The notes: generated by a model from the sequence alone, not told the origin. Shown: positions 11,201 to 24,332, counted from the first letter of the stretch. The stretch: DNA of 64,000 nucleotides from Lagopus muta (GCF_023343835.1 NC_064447.1:868001-932000); one strand, 5' to 3'. Program-made: numbers and translations.

Positions 11201-11369
11201 AAAGCACCGCAACAAGGTGCATGTGTTACACGCTACTCACATTGTGCCTGGCTTTGAGGCAGGCTCCACTGAAGTGTCCCAGGTGCATGAAGAAAATAAC
11301 AGGTGTGAGCTGAACCCAGACTCCCTGGCAGTTCCCTCTGGTTCTTCCAAGCATCTTCACCTTTCTTAG
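7835..11369 (+). CDS. GALR2L: Galanin receptor type 2-like GPCR (two coding exons)
   Basis: A class A G-protein-coupled receptor for galanin-family peptides at the plasma membrane. The CDS joins 7835-8205 and 10631-11369: 369 codons plus stop. Visible marks: N-glycosylation site N14-S-S, GN-S-L-V in TM1 (N43), LSLAD in TM2 (D72), C99 before TM3 and C176 in loop 2 for the disulfide, DRY at 123-125, CWLP in TM6 (about 249-252), NPIVY in TM7 (289-293), and a C-tail with C310 as possible palmitoylation site. The intron splits the DRY arginine codon (AG|G), as in GALR2 genes. [15 protein letters not shown] matches GALR2; [12 protein letters not shown] and the loop-2 CxPxWEExRR resemble GALR3, so it belongs to the GALR2/GALR3 clade. 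I call it the bird GALR2-like receptor (known from chicken, absent in mammals). Start ATG follows a spliced leader acceptor; an in-frame frame extends 52 codons further upstream but into intron sequence. Confidence 0.9.
8206..10630 (+). other. Intron of the galanin receptor gene
   Basis: A 2,425-base intron with GTAACG donor and CTCCTGCAG acceptor. Open frames inside it (up to about 175 codons) have no recognisable domain. No CR1 copy recognised. Confidence 0.85.
10631..11369 (+). CDS. GALR2L: Galanin receptor 2-like, exon 2 (TM4-TM7 and C-tail)
   Basis: Acceptor CTCCTGCAG|GTACC; the first G completes the DRY arginine codon. Encodes R124 to S369, then TAG at 11367-11369. TM4 to TM7, the CWLP and NPIVY motifs and a basic, Ser-rich C-tail are all present without interruption. 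Confidence 0.92.
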
Positions 11370-11995
11370 TAGCTCCACACCATCTACCAGCCCAGCTGTG
11401 CCATCTGCCTCAGGTCACTCTCTCCCATTGAATGAGACAGGATGCTAGGAAAGGCAAGACAGAAACCTTGCTATATCCCGCTTCTAGCCTTGCTGTTCCT
11501 CTTCCTTCTGGGTACCAATTGTCCTCCTAAGCCACCTCCCCACATCTTGTGTACAAGGGAAGGAATGGACCCACACTTGCTCCTGATCCACAGCCCACCT
11601 GCAGTTCAAGGACTAATGCTTCAGCTCTTCTGTTGACTCTCATCCTTCTAAGTCCTCTGCTTAGCAGCCCCACTACATTGGACACATTTGTTTGCTGCCA
11701 GATGGTCCCTTCTTGCTTCCTGTTGTCTGATCTGGACAAAGTGTTTCTTATGGAGTGGCAAGGGAGACAGGCAGCGTGAGCAGGGCCAGGTGAACAAAGG
11801 AGGGACAGAGAGCAACCAGCATTGCCTGTGGATGGTTACAGTGGTGGCTTCTGTACTGGCTGCACTGCTCTCCTGGTGGCCAAGTCCTTTCCTGTGGTGT
11901 GGGCTGTGGGTTGTCTGTATGTGTGCGATGTTGCTGCTGTAAATACTAGGGAGATGTTTTTCTGACCCAGAGTAAATAAATGTACTTCCCTAATC
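11370..11995 (+). terminator. GALR2L: Galanin receptor 3' UTR with poly(A) signal
   Basis: The first canonical AATAAA downstream of the stop codon is at 11975-11980 (AGTAAATAAATG), giving a 3' UTR of roughly 620 bases with cleavage expected near 11995. Confidence 0.6.
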
Positions 11996-14900
11996 CAGGC
12001 AATAGAGGGGCTTCTGATGGTGATCTGGGATTGAAATGGACTACCTACACTTCACTGTGGCCTTTTTCTTAACTGGTATAAATCAGTGCACTACAAAAAT
12101 TACTATCCAGCAATTTCTACTGAGCCAAACCCTGCCTCGCATCCCCACTCCCACACCACAGCCGTGCTTACTGACATGATCACTGAGCCTCTCCGTTCAT
12201 CCTCAGACCAGGCCCAGGCAGGAGGAGGTTCAGAGGAAGAGTTTCTGGATGGGGTTGGTCCAGGGTTTGCCAAGAGGTCACCATCATCACCTTGCTGCAT
12301 CAACATATGGTCCTATGGTCACATGCTCTCCCTCACCTCAAGCCATCAAACTCCTGCCTAGGAAACCACACATGCAAAGAGTCACTGCCCAGAGATGTAC
12401 AGGCTTTCCCTTACATCTGCACATCTCTTCATCTCATCACACTCTTCACATCTCTTCATGCACATCTCTTCATGTCAGATCAATCACTCCGCAACACAGA
12501 TGTTATTTTTCTCAGAAGATAACTGAGCTCCATCAGCCACAGCTCAGAATCTACAACATATAAAAGCAGCTTTGCCCATCCATCGCTCTCTGGCTGCCCT
12601 GTGGGCAGTCAAGCAGCCAGTGCTCAGAGTGAGCTGGGTAGTTCAGTTATGGTTTGTCCCGCCTGCATAGCTGAGTCTTTGCAAAAGGGATGCTCTCTCT
12701 CCACAGTGCAGCAGATGGTTGTCTTCAAGGCATGCTGAGTGCCAAACATGCAATCCTGTAGCTTCAGGGACGAAAACTCTCATCTCCTTTTCTGAGGCTG
12801 ATTAGATGTTAGTAGATGCCTTCCTGCTGTTACTAAATTACTGGAGATGGAGAAAGCCTCTCCAGCCGACTGAGTTTGATCTGAAAAACAGGTCTGAGAA
12901 AACCTGCAAACACAACAGACCCCACACCAGAGACTTGCACCCAAGACTGAGGATAATTTACCATTACCTCCTTGCTGTGTTCAGTGCAGTCCAGCCAACT
13001 CTCCCCATTAACTCAGAGGCTCTCTTGCCTTTTCAACAAGTGATTGCAGTCCTATAGAGCTGGACAAACACAGGAGCAATGTATACTTTCCTTCCAGTTC
13101 TAAGACTGGATCCCGTATGGAGCAAAACATAACTGGACCTCCAAACCAGCTTGATGCATTCTCAGTCCCACTGGCAAAGCCCTGCTACTTGTCCAGCACT
13201 GCTACCAGTTCCACTGCAGGTCATCTTGAAAACCCCAGGTATGGCCCCTCACCACACGTGCACAGCATGCAGAACCCAGTGCAGAGGTAATGGTTCCTGT
13301 CCCAAAGACTCTACACTCCAACCAGAGCTGGGCAGCAAGAATTCAAGGGGAGACTCTCTGCAGAGCTGCAGTTGCTGGCTTGCTAAGAAGGGCTTCCAGA
13401 GCAGCAGCTTGCCCAGAAGATGCTGAGCACTTCCATTAGTGAAGCACTTCTCTGATGACTCCTCATCCTGATTCTTAAGGAAGCTTCTTAGATACAGTCT
13501 GGACTCCTACACCCAATTGCCTTATTTTGTCCTCTCTAAAGAACATACTATTCTCCAATCCTTCCCACTTCTCTACCACCAGGGCAACTTCTCTTCATTC
13601 ACAAGAGTTGGACTTAACAAGCTGGAGAACAATTTCCAGCCTGTTTGAAACCAATACATGACTCTCCAGGTTTACTCTTGGCAGCAGTAGTAAATTCAGC
13701 TAATGGTGATTGCCATAAACAAACTGCTTTATGGTTTGGTTTCTGCCATGGAAAGAACCCCCTGGTGCCTGTGCTAGGCAGCTGAAACAAACGGCAGAGA
13801 GCTCTCTGCAGCCCAGAAATACACAGACAGCTCTCATAAAACAACAGAACAGTAGATACTCCAAAGTTTATAGTTCCCACCTCTGGCAGTGATGCATCCC
13901 TGGTGCATGAACAGAACCAGACAGCTCAAGAACAAACCAGGCAGAGGAAACCCTTGGCTCAGGGAGAAGGAATCATCCAGCCTGGTTCTTGACTCCTGCT
14001 GTGCCCTTGCCAACAACACAGGACTTTTTTCTTTATTTTTTTATTCATTTTCATTTTCAGCAACTCTGTCCTTCTGGTCTGACCAACTGTAAAGGTCTTT
14101 TTGGCTGGAGGTGATTTTTCTTTGAGGCTCCAGATAGGCTTTTTACATGATATCACCTATGGTGCCTACACCACAGATAACCAGTGTAACTCATGCAGAG
14201 TGCACCCTCTCCTTTGGCTGATGACCAAGGACTGCTGTTTCTAGCTCGGGTCATGAACAGATATGAGTTTTTCAGAATAAAGCTCCAAGGTGGACCCTCT
14301 GCATCCCATCCTTCATTAGTATTGCTGAAGTCCCTCTGCACAGTTCTGCAGCTAACTGCACAGCCTCCAGCTGCCCCGTCCCAACAGGAAGCACTTTCTT
14401 TGCCTCACCTTCATCAATAAGGAATTCAGGGTCGATTTTCTTCTGCTTGAATCAGATTGATAGCAAAGATCTTTAGCAACATTACTGCTAGGGCGTTCTC
14501 ACCAGCAGCCTTTTCCTGGGCAAAAATAATTGTCTGTGCAGAAGCCACCAGACAAGAACTAATCAAGCTGTGGCACATCTATCATTGCTCATTAGTCCTG
14601 TTGGAAAGCTCCTGGCATGCTCAAACCAGCAGGAATCTAAATCTAAAGCAACTGTGTTGTTTATGTTTTAGTTTTGTTTTTCCACCAAAAGAAGCACAAA
14701 GATTTTAACAATATTAAGTTTCCCCATCAAATTTACATGGTTTGTTTTGCAGAAGATAGATACTTTCCTGCCTCCCCTAAACAAAAGCTAGCAGAAATCC
14801 TTCACTCCCCATGCAGCTCAGCTACAGAGTGACATGGGAAAGAGTCTTTGTTCCTAGAAGAAAACCCAGATCCAGAAATGCATTAGCAGATGCCACTAGC

Positions 14901-15235
14901 TGTGTTATCCATCACATAAAAAACTCTGCTGCCAGATGCAGCTGTGAGAAAGAGCCACAGGCAGGGGTTTCAAAAGCTCAGTGTACCTAGGCTGGGTACC
15001 TCCAGCACTGCTGGTAAGCTCCTGCTCAGTCCCAAGATCTCAGGAAGGCAAAGGCAGCACCTTCCCATCTAACATGATTTCCTGACACAGGTAGTCAGAG
15101 AACTGACTAGGGAAAGTGCCTGTTGTTTGTTAAGAGGGAGATGTTGTGGGTGATGTGATGGTTGGAGGCACAGTGATAATGAGATGATGGAGTTCTCCAT
15201 CCTTGGGGGTGGCAAGGAGGACAGTTGGTAGAACT
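11996..15235. other. Intergenic, no recognised gene
   Basis: Apart from the small repeat at 12411, I see no gene, RNA or mobile element. Short open frames have no recognisable content. Confidence 0.5.
12411..12476. repeat. Short tandem repeat, CACATCTCTTCAT unit
   Basis: Three to four copies of a 13-16 base unit (CACATCTCTTCAT) separated by short variants. Simple local duplication. Confidence 0.65.
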
Positions 15236-15850
15236 GTCCTACTTCAGACTTCGGGGAGGACAGATTTTGGCCTGTTTAGAGACCTGGATGGCAGAAACCT
15301 TTGTGAGGAAGTTCTACAGGGCAAAGGAGTCCTAGAAGGATTTTCTTCAGTGATGAAATTCTGAAGGCACCAGACCAGGCTGCCCCTGTGCTGAAACATG
15401 AACTGACAAGGAAGAAGTCAAGTGAGGAAAAGGCTGAGGTACTGAATGCCTTCTTTACCTCAGTTACTATCAGTAAGACTGATTTTTCTTGGGGTACTCA
15501 ACCCACTGAACTGGAAGACAAAGGCAAGGAACAGAATGAATTCCTTACAATCCAAGGGAAACAGTATTTAACAGCATACCACACCACTGGACACACAGAT
15601 CTATGGGACCAGTTGGGATCCACCCAAGAGTGCTGAAGGAGCTGATGGAAGAGTAAAGCCACTTGTATATATATGGACTGGGAAGAGTAGCTGGAAAGTT
15701 ACCTAGCAGAAAAGGACCTGGGGCTGTTGGTAGGCAGATGGCTGAAAAGTAGCCAGCACTGTGCCCAGGTAGCCAAGAAGGCCAACAGCATCCTGGGTTG
15801 TATCAGAAATAGCTTGGCCAGCAGGAGCAGGGAGGTGAGTAAGCAGAGTA
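15236..15850 (+). mobile_element. CR1 LINE with ORF2 remnant, internally deleted
   Basis: 15236-15640 matches the pre-reverse-transcriptase part of CR1 ORF2: a frame from 15388 includes K-A-E-V-L-N-A-F-F-T-S-V, typical of CR1, and it ends with a segment resembling '.GPDxxHPRVLKEL'. At about 15650 it jumps to the distal CR1 region (15690-15850: 'AGAAAAGGACCTGGGG', 'AAGAAGGCCAACAGCATCCTGG'). The whole reverse transcriptase core is missing, so it is dead. Recognised from memory of the family. Confidence 0.75.
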
Positions 15851-18800
15851 AGTGGCTGTAGGCTGAAGTGACAGAGCCTGGTGGCCAGCACAGCACACAG
15901 AGCCTTGAAATCTCTTATTAAAGAGGGGTAGTTAAGACCTACTTCCCACACAAGCCAGCACAGGCCATCCCTTGGTGTTTGGTTTGGGGGGACAGAAGAC
16001 CCAGTTTCCCACATCCTCTGTTCACACAGCTCTCAGGAAGCTCTGGACGTGTCAGAGAGAACTGTTCCACATCCCTTGGGTGCATGAGAAGCATAGATCT
16101 GCTGTCCTGCTAGCAGAAGTTGCACAAGCAAATTTGCCCAAACACTGAGATTTTCATCAGAGCTGAAAACCCACAGGTATTCTGTAGGTATCACCTATTG
16201 CTCCTTCTGCAAAGCCTCAGTGCTGGACAGACAGCTGTACCCCCAGAATGTCTGCCATTCCCCTATTCTTGCTATACCTTTCCTTCTTCATACACTCCTG
16301 GAAAAAAAAACAGCTGCTTTTACTCTGTGCAGGGAAAGGTATGGTCAAATGAGGGATCTGTCTCAGCACAGAGAGGGGAATCTGGTGAACATACTACCAT
16401 CAGGATTGCTGTCATAGTTTGCTGTTCACCTTTTTTTCTGCAGAATGGATGAATTCAAGCCCTATGTACTGAGAAATTGCAGTCAGGCAAGCCCTGCAAT
16501 TAGCAGACTTGACTGCTAGCCATCAGGCACTTATGAACTCAGCAATTAGAAACAAACCAGACAAAGACCCAGAAGGAGGAATGGGTTGTTTCTTTTGCTG
16601 CATGTCTTACCTGGCTCTCTTACTGCATAGCTACATGTGAGCATAAGAACTTGGGCAGTGTGAGCACTGCTTTGCAGCACAGCATTCCCAGGGTTTTCAC
16701 TTCTGCCACGTCAAGCAAGGGCTGCAAGACCACAGACAGCAGGAGTGGCTGGGAGCCCCTTGCAACCTGCTGCTTTGTGCCTGAGAAAAGTGTCCCCATA
16801 GTAACTCTCACATCTCTCTCCTGCCTCTGTTCCCAAACTAGTGGTGCTAGAAGACCAGTAATCTTAATTTACTGAGAAACAGCCTCACAGTTCTGCCAAA
16901 GCTCCTGAGCACAGCCCCTTCCACCCCCAGCCAGGGCTCCACAGCCAAGGACCACCTGTAATACCTGTGTTGCTCCTCCTGGCTGCACTGCCAAGCAAAG
17001 GACCCAGCCATCTTCCTCAGTCTGCTCTCAAACAATATCCACTGCAACTGTCAGCTTCCTCAGCAGTGGCATTTCTGGCTACTTGTTGCCCCCAGGGGCT
17101 TCCCCCCTATTCATATCCTGGCTGGGAACTGCCTAAGCGGGGCTGAGAGCCCTTCCCACTCACTGCTGCTCTCAGCTCCTCTTGAATCACAGAACAAAGC
17201 CAATATTCTAAGACAGGATTCACCTCCCTAAGAACTGGTTTTGGTCAGAATCCTAGTTCAGCTCCCTCTTGAAAAAGACATACAGAAAGGTGACCATATT
17301 AACATTTAGACAGAGATCAATGGTGGGTGCTAATGGTCTCCTGCTGCCCACCTTGCACACCCAGCTCAATTCATATTGTTTCTTGAACTGCAGTAACACA
17401 ATCAGCAGCACATCCAGACAAAGGAAATGGAAAAACTCATTAATAGCCACCAAAGACAAAAAGGGACAGAAACTGATTAGGAAGGAGAATAAATCAGGAA
17501 AGTAACGAGCTCTGAGATTTAAGAGACTATTCCTAATGGTGGAGAACACTCTGTACAATCCAGGAGTTGCTTTATGTTTGGCTATTTGCTTTGACTGATT
17601 TTCACTTATTTTCCTTTCTAAAATTGATAAGAACAGGCAGAACAGCTGAATTGAACAGAACTTTAAGAAGCACCTCTGTTTTGGGAATCCTGACACAGTT
17701 CAAACCACACACTTGCCCAAAGCCACAAGGAAGAGCTGGGGAAGCCTCCAATGAAGGGAAGCCCCTGAACATGGTACCCCAGAGCAAAACATGAGAAAGC
17801 AGAGAACCCAGCACCTTGCCCCTCTGTAAGAACACCCTGTCAAATTGATAATTGATGCCCATAGAATGGAAAACAAACAAGCTGGTCAGAACAGAGCCCA
17901 CCTAGTTTCTCATTTGGACCAATTAATACTGGAATGTGACTCAGTGCATCTGAGCTGCAACCAGAACCACAGGAAACAAAGCTGTGGAGAGGTCCCAGTG
18001 CCCATGCTGGGGCCATTGGTGACTGTTCTCAACATCTTCGCACACAGAGCCCCTCCAGCTTTCCATCACATTTTTCTTAGTGCCTAATCTGTCCCCCAGT
18101 AAATTGAAGCCCATAGCCCTAAACAGAGACTCAAGCTTCAAGAGGATAAAGAGGGGAGAAGCAGAAAGTCAGTTGGTTCGATCAGTCTTCCCACACCAGT
18201 TGGATTGTTTTTAGGCTCCTGCATTCTCTACTCTGACATAAGAATTGAATACTACACATCCCACTTTTCCTGCAGCCCCCTTCTTTCTGAGTCTCAGTAT
18301 CTGCCTGTTTATACGTGGGGACGTCCTCGACTCATGCATTCAGTCAAAATCATTTCCACATCTATGTGCCCAAGCACACAACCACTTCCATGGAACAAAC
18401 CAGGCACAAAACAACATCACCAGTGACTTTTGAGCTGCAGGGCTTCCTGCTGCACTGTGCTGGGGAGGACACGACAACCTGCAGAAGTGCATGGCAGGGA
18501 TGGCATGGGCCATACACCAGTGTGGTTTGGTGACAAGGGTCCTGACTCTCATCAAACAACTGACAGAGAGCAATTCACTCCTCAGGAGAGAGCATGCTGC
18601 TCCCTTCTGTCTCAGAGATTTTCCAGCTAGTGACACCAGCAACTCCAGCCTTTCCCTTCTTGCAGGGCTGTGATGATGAGAATCCATGTCTATGCCTTCA
18701 ATTCAAGTAATAAGGATGTATGGTTGGGTGTATTTCGATGTGCCTGCTCTGCTACTCCAGCCTGGCAACCCATGGCTGATAGTGGAACCCCCAAGGCGGA

Positions 18801-21492
18801 GGAACTGCTCCAAACACCAGAGGTGCCTGCAGATGACACACAGCAGCCTTGAAGAAGGTCCTTCCAGTACAGATGCAGCAGCAAAAATGTTGATGTGAAA
18901 CCCCTTCTCTGTCCCAGGCAATGTCTGCTTGACACAGAGGTCTAAGTGTGATTTAAGACACAGATTGTTTCTTCCATCCTGACCTAGAGAGGATGTCACA
19001 GCAGACCTGAACAGAGGAACAGGTGGGAAACACACAAAAGAGAGAATGCAGAACTGTGCAGCGCACCAGGCATTTCTGTCTCCTGCTTTAGAGCTCTCCG
19101 GAGGAGCTGAGCTTTGCTGTCTAGCCAGGCAGGATGCAGTACAGACTGCTTTGAGGATGCCTGTAGTAGGGGAAAGAAGTGGGTGTGAGTCCTGAAGCAT
19201 TTACCTGTCCCACCCTGAGAGCCACAAGGCACACCAGGGTCGTTCAAGTCAAATACAACAACCACAATTCCCAGCTGCTTCCCTGTGTTGCAGTGAGGAC
19301 CAGCACCCACTCAGGGGCTTAGGAGAAGTGTTGTTCACTTACCCAGGCACACAGACAGATGAACACAACCCCATATCTGGCAAGGAGCCACCGTGTCACC
19401 CACCCCATGGGGTGTGCTGGGAGCGTACCCAATCCCTGGGGTCACCTTTGGGCTGCGCTGGGGATCAGACACCAGTGGGCCAGCTGGAGATCTCCAATTT
19501 TTCACTGTGCTGTGATGGTTTGGGCAGAGTCGCTAACATGGTGTGTTTTTCTCATGTGAAAGACAGTTTGCTCTCCCTGTCCGCTACTGAATTGCTTGTA
19601 ATTATCTTAATTATACCTCTCTCTCCTAATGTCAGACAGAGACCAGTACTAATTTGAGTATATTGGCAGAGATGCCCACCACCGTTTAGCTGAGTGGTTT
19701 GTACAAGAACCTCAGCAGTGCCTTTAATAAGCACAGAGGGAATAGACAAGGAGGAAATGCAAGTCCTGGCGATTAAAGCTGGGATCAATAAAGACATGAG
19801 CAGGCAGACTGCACCCTTGGACATGGAGCCTGTCTTCTGTATGGCCTGTCTGAGTTCCTGGGAGCTCCCATGTCTGCTTCTGCATCCTCCCAGCGTGCCA
19901 GTTACATAAACACTGTGATTAGAGAGTCTGGAGCATGGCTTGATATTATTACAACATGGTGTGTGCATCAGGGCAGGTGTCAAAATACTTCCAGATGCCT
20001 TCAGAGAAATGAGTACCAACCCAAGCAGAAATAAATGGTTCCATCTGCTCTTACACCAAGTTCATCCTTCCCCACTGACCAAGAGTGTTCAACTTTCAGA
20101 GAGTAATAATTTCATTTGAATGAATGAAAAGCAATAGAAAAAGAAGCTGTGCTGGGGATAGCAGGATTATTATTCAGCTTGATGCTTCTGGATGGACATA
20201 TAATTTCTTCTCTTAGGTGCAGTTGGGTAGAAGAGGCAATTTTAGTTTCAGGGCCCATACGCCTGCCACACACATTACTGTGTTGAAGTCACAGCTTTCT
20301 GGTCCCATGTAGTGAGTGGTATTGACATCTCTTCTCACATGCCCTTTCTACTGCCCATAAGGTGCCATAAGCACACATGGGTGCCTGCAGCAGGATACGC
20401 TGCAGCAGGCAGCTCCTCAGGTTAATCTGAAGGTACCAGAGACACTGAAGTGGGGATCTATAGCTGTGGAAGCAAATGGTAAATTCTTTCAAGATCTAGA
20501 GCTGTAAATTTTTGCCCAAGGTGCATCTTGCTCAGCACAAGTCCCTTTTCTCCTTCCTCACAATCAGCCATAGCCCCTATACGCCAGTGCACTGTGGTCA
20601 CTGCCTGCCTGGTGCTCTGCCCTATAGCTCAGTGAAACCTTCAGTCACCGATTTTAACTTCATCTCCTATACCATCAAATGAGCATGTGAGAGCTCAACA
20701 CACATCCTCCATTTCTTTTTCTGTTGCCTGGTATCAGCACAGAAGATAAAACTCCTCAACCTACAGGTGCTTCTCTTCATCTCAGCAGCCGCAGGTTAAT
20801 TTGGGACCTGTCAGCAATAATTAAGCTCATTGCTCATGCTGGGGCCTCTAGACACAGCTCTCCCAGAAAGACTGAGCCACAACAACCTTCCTAGCCCTAC
20901 AGCCCTGACATTCATTCCTTCTGGACTGTGGCCATCTGAAATAACAGCTTGGACTACTGCATCAATAAAAGGATCCAAGCAGAGTCCTTTGTGTACTATC
21001 CAACTTGCTGGGCAGGATTCTCCTTGTATTGGGCCCTCACAGATAAAGACACGTATTTCAAGGGATGTTTAAATGTATACAAGCACTGGATGCCTGAGCC
21101 AAAGGCACAGCCTGCACAGCAGCAACGGACAGAGCAAGCTGTTTGCACATTTGCTAATATTAGAACATGGCACAGTTTGCTTCTAATGAAGTGTTCGACC
21201 TGGCTTTGTGGTAGACAACAAAATCCTGGTGTGGTGTCCTGTGCAGCTTCCTGCCCACACCGTCCTTCCTGCTCCTGCTAATGGCTCCCAGCTGGCAACT
21301 GCCCAAGCCAGTAGCTAAATCTAGAACAGCCCTGATCTTAGTTTAAGCTTACTTTAAAGGTGATAATTTTCAAGCTGGAGTAGAGCTAAATGCACAGTTA
21401 AAACAATCTGACTCTCTCCTGTAAGCACTGGCACCAGCAAGAACTGCTGCCACTGGGCACAGAGTCTGGCGTGGAGAAGGAGCAGTTTCCAT
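15851..21492. other. Intergenic, no recognised gene
   Basis: About 5.6 kb with only short chance open frames (largest about 165 codons on the minus strand near 18703-19200). No splice-flanked exon, RNA gene or CR1 copy recognised. Confidence 0.45.
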
Positions 21493-21690
21493 CATAGAAT
21501 CATACAATGGCCTGTGTTGAAAAAGACCACAGCTCATCCAGTTCCAACCCTCTGCTGTGTGCAGGGTCACCAACCAGCAGCCCAGGCTGCCCAGAGCCAC
21601 ATCCAGCCTGGCCTTGAATGCTTCCAGGGATGAGGCATCCACAGCCTCCTGGGCAACCTGTTCCAGTGCCTCACCACCCTCACACATCAC
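21493..21690 (-). mobile_element. CR1 LINE 3' end fragment, antisense
   Basis: Starts with the reversed tail CATAGAATCATACAATGG and continues with the standard antisense CR1 3' sequence (GACCACAGCTCATCCAG, CAGCCCAGGCTGCCCAGAG, GGCCTTGAATGCTTCCAGG). Clear match to the youngest-looking CR1 tail style. Confidence 0.88.
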
Positions 21691-22499
21691 AGCTGGCAAT
21701 GCTCAGAGGCAAGGAAGCTCTAGACTTCAAGACTGCATGCTCAAAATCCCTTTTTGGGGGGGATGTTTTGGGCGTTCAGAAGTGCTGCTCCACTTCCTGA
21801 CACAAAACGTCTACTGCCCCAAAGATCTATGGTCACTCTGACAGCTTCAGAGCCCAATCTGAGGGCTGATGCTGATGTACTTATACAAAAGTCGCACCTC
21901 CTGCTGCTCCCTACAGCACCAGTCCTTGGTTTTGCCTCAGTTCCTTTCTCTCTAGGGAAAAGCCGCATGCCAAAGGCAGCTCCCACTCTTCTGCAGCCCT
22001 CACACTTTCAGAGCCATCCCATCAGGGACTCCAGACTCTCCTCAGGTTAGCTGCTACATTGACTGGAGAGTTATCAGGAACTCAGGTGCATTAAATACTT
22101 CTTTGTAGGTTTGCCTCTTCCCTTTGACAGGAGGAGCCTTCTTCACTCCTCTAAGTGCTGGATCAAAGCCTGCTGTCCCCAGGCAGACAGGCCAGGGGAC
22201 CAGCCTGAGACCAGGCTTAAACAGCAGTATCCCCTTGACTTTCTCAGCACAAAACATTTCCTTTCCAAGCAGCACCAATACTCCTTGGGATGGGAACCTC
22301 TGTTTTCACCACAACCCAGTGCCAATAGGCACCAGCTTGTCCACAAGCCAACCCAACGCAGCTCGTCCCATTCTCTGCACAGAGCTGTCCCTAATCAGGT
22401 CCACTGGGACCTCCTTCCAGCAATGCCCACATGCCAACACTACCTCAGCACTAGTACTGGAGACAAGCCACACACAGCACAGGCACACAGTCCATTCAG

Positions 22500-22875
22500 G
22501 AGGAGCAGCTGGAAAGAGAAAGCTCAGAGAGACCTTATTGCCTCTATAAGTCTCAGAAAGGAGGTTGTGGCAAGGTGGAGGATAGCCTCTACTCCAGGGT
22601 AACAGCAATAAGATGAGAGGGAATGGCTTTAAATTGTTCCAGAGGATGTTTAGGTTGGATATTAAGAAAAATTTCCACTCCAAAAGAGTGCTCAAGCATT
22701 GGCACAAGCTGCCCAGGGAGGTAATGCAGTCATCCTCCCCAGAGGTGTTCAAGAACCATGTGGATGTGGTACTCACGGATGTGGTTTAGTGGGCAGTATT
22801 GGTGGTATGTGGATGGTTGGATGAGATGATCTTAGAGGTCTTTTCCAATCTGAATGATTTGATGATTCTACAGTC
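22500..22875 (+). mobile_element. CR1 LINE 3' portion, sense
   Basis: Contains the CR1 order 'GCTCAGAGAGACCTTATTGC', 'AAAGGAGGTTGTGGCAAGG', a degenerate 'TTTAGGTTGGATATTA', then the terminal 'GGATGAGATGATCTTAGAGG' and a tail 'GATTTGATGATTCTA'. Truncated at the 5' side. Confidence 0.85.
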
Positions 22876-23755
22876 CAGCTATGCTTTTAGACAGGCATCA
22901 GCAGAATGATGGAAAAACTAAAATAAGATTCATTGATTACTGCCACACAATGGTAGAACAGAGCTTTTACAGATGTCTTCTGACATGAAATATCCTGTAC
23001 TGAAAAATATCAAGTGACCTTGATGAAAGCTATTTTCTATAACCCCCTTTGATTGGCACTGTCCCATGCCTGAGTGCTTGATTAAAAGGCCAGAACAATA
23101 CAAAATCAGAATAATGCACAAGACATGGGTTAAAACCCCATTAAAATGACTGTGCCACAGATCATCACTAGAAAGGGAGAATCAGTGAGAATGAGTGAAT
23201 ACTGCTTGTGATGGAGACCCTTCTTCTCCCCGCTCACTTGGCAGGCTGGAAAGAAGCAGGTATTTGGCATTCAGTCCAGACATGCACCGCCTCTTTGTGC
23301 TAGCAAAAACAGAGAAGCCCCATTTGCAGGTTGGAATCTCAGATCTAGCTGGAAAACAGAAGTTGCACGTGTTCTGACTTAGAATGGGTGCATTTCTTCT
23401 CTCTGGCAAGGTGACAGTCATTATAATTGGCAGCAAATCCTCCACCCTGCCCGTGGAAGTGCTCAAGTTCACGTCCAAAGCTTTCTCAGAGGAAAGCTCA
23501 ATCAGCCTCAGTGATGGTCCTTGTAGGAGTTCATGCCACTGTAGGCTTGCAGGGGAGCAGGATCTGCTGTCAGACCACCAGGCTCTCTGGAGCATGCTTA
23601 GGTCTAGGAATAACATCTGGTGGGCAGATAACCTGAACAGAAAGGCACCGAGTGGCTCTGTGGCCCTTTTCATGCATTCATATGCAAGTTTACATTCCCT
23701 TCCTGTTTTCTTCACTTATGGCCTGACTCCCTATGCAGGATTTGACCCCAAAACC

Positions 23756-23815
23756 AGCCCAGCAGCAACCTCCAGCAAACCTCCTCCCTCCTTCCACACA
23801 GCATCAGGGAAATGG
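23756..23815 (+). repeat. 60-bp direct duplication, copy 1
   Basis: Begins CAGCCCAGCAGCAACCTCC and ends CATCAGGGAAATGG. An almost identical copy with one substitution (G for A near the end) lies at 26018-26077. Flanking sequences are not alike on either side. Confidence 0.8.
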
Positions 23816-24332
23816 CTGACCACACTGATAACCTGAGCAGCATTGCCCACACCACTGCAAAGTACAGAACCTGATGATCTACTTAAAAAAAAGGAGAAAC
23901 TGCTCTTGCATCTGCCTTACACTTCCCAACACCCTGTGACTGCAGCTGCCAAAAGTACTCCATGCTCTCCTGGGGATGTCCAGCAAAGAGGGAGTCCCAG
24001 TCCCAACACGCAGTGGGGAAGATGGCAAATCTGTGACAAAGTGACAGCTGGACCAGCAACAGGAACACAGGGAGGAGAGAGCAGACTGAGGAGATCCATC
24101 AAGATGCCGAGTGATTTTACAGCTCAGGTGCCAAGGAGTGCCTCCTGCACCAGCTCCAACATTTTGGAGTCCATGTTTCCTTTTGGAGCACAAATCATTT
24201 TTGTTCCCAGGGCCATTTGCCAGACAACAAAACAATTTTCATCAGCTGCTTAACTGAGGTCTCGCTCGTGTCCATTTATATCTACCTAATCACTCAACAA
24301 ATAAATGCATCAGATTGTCTCTTTGCCCATTC

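Noticed and set aside
17253..17696. 147-codon minus-strand frame rich in Phe and Leu
   Set aside because: AT-rich sequence giving hydrophobic residues by chance; no recognisable family and no promoter or splice context.
23182..23715. 177-codon minus-strand frame
   Set aside because: No recognisable domain or retrogene features such as a poly(A) tail; treated as chance.
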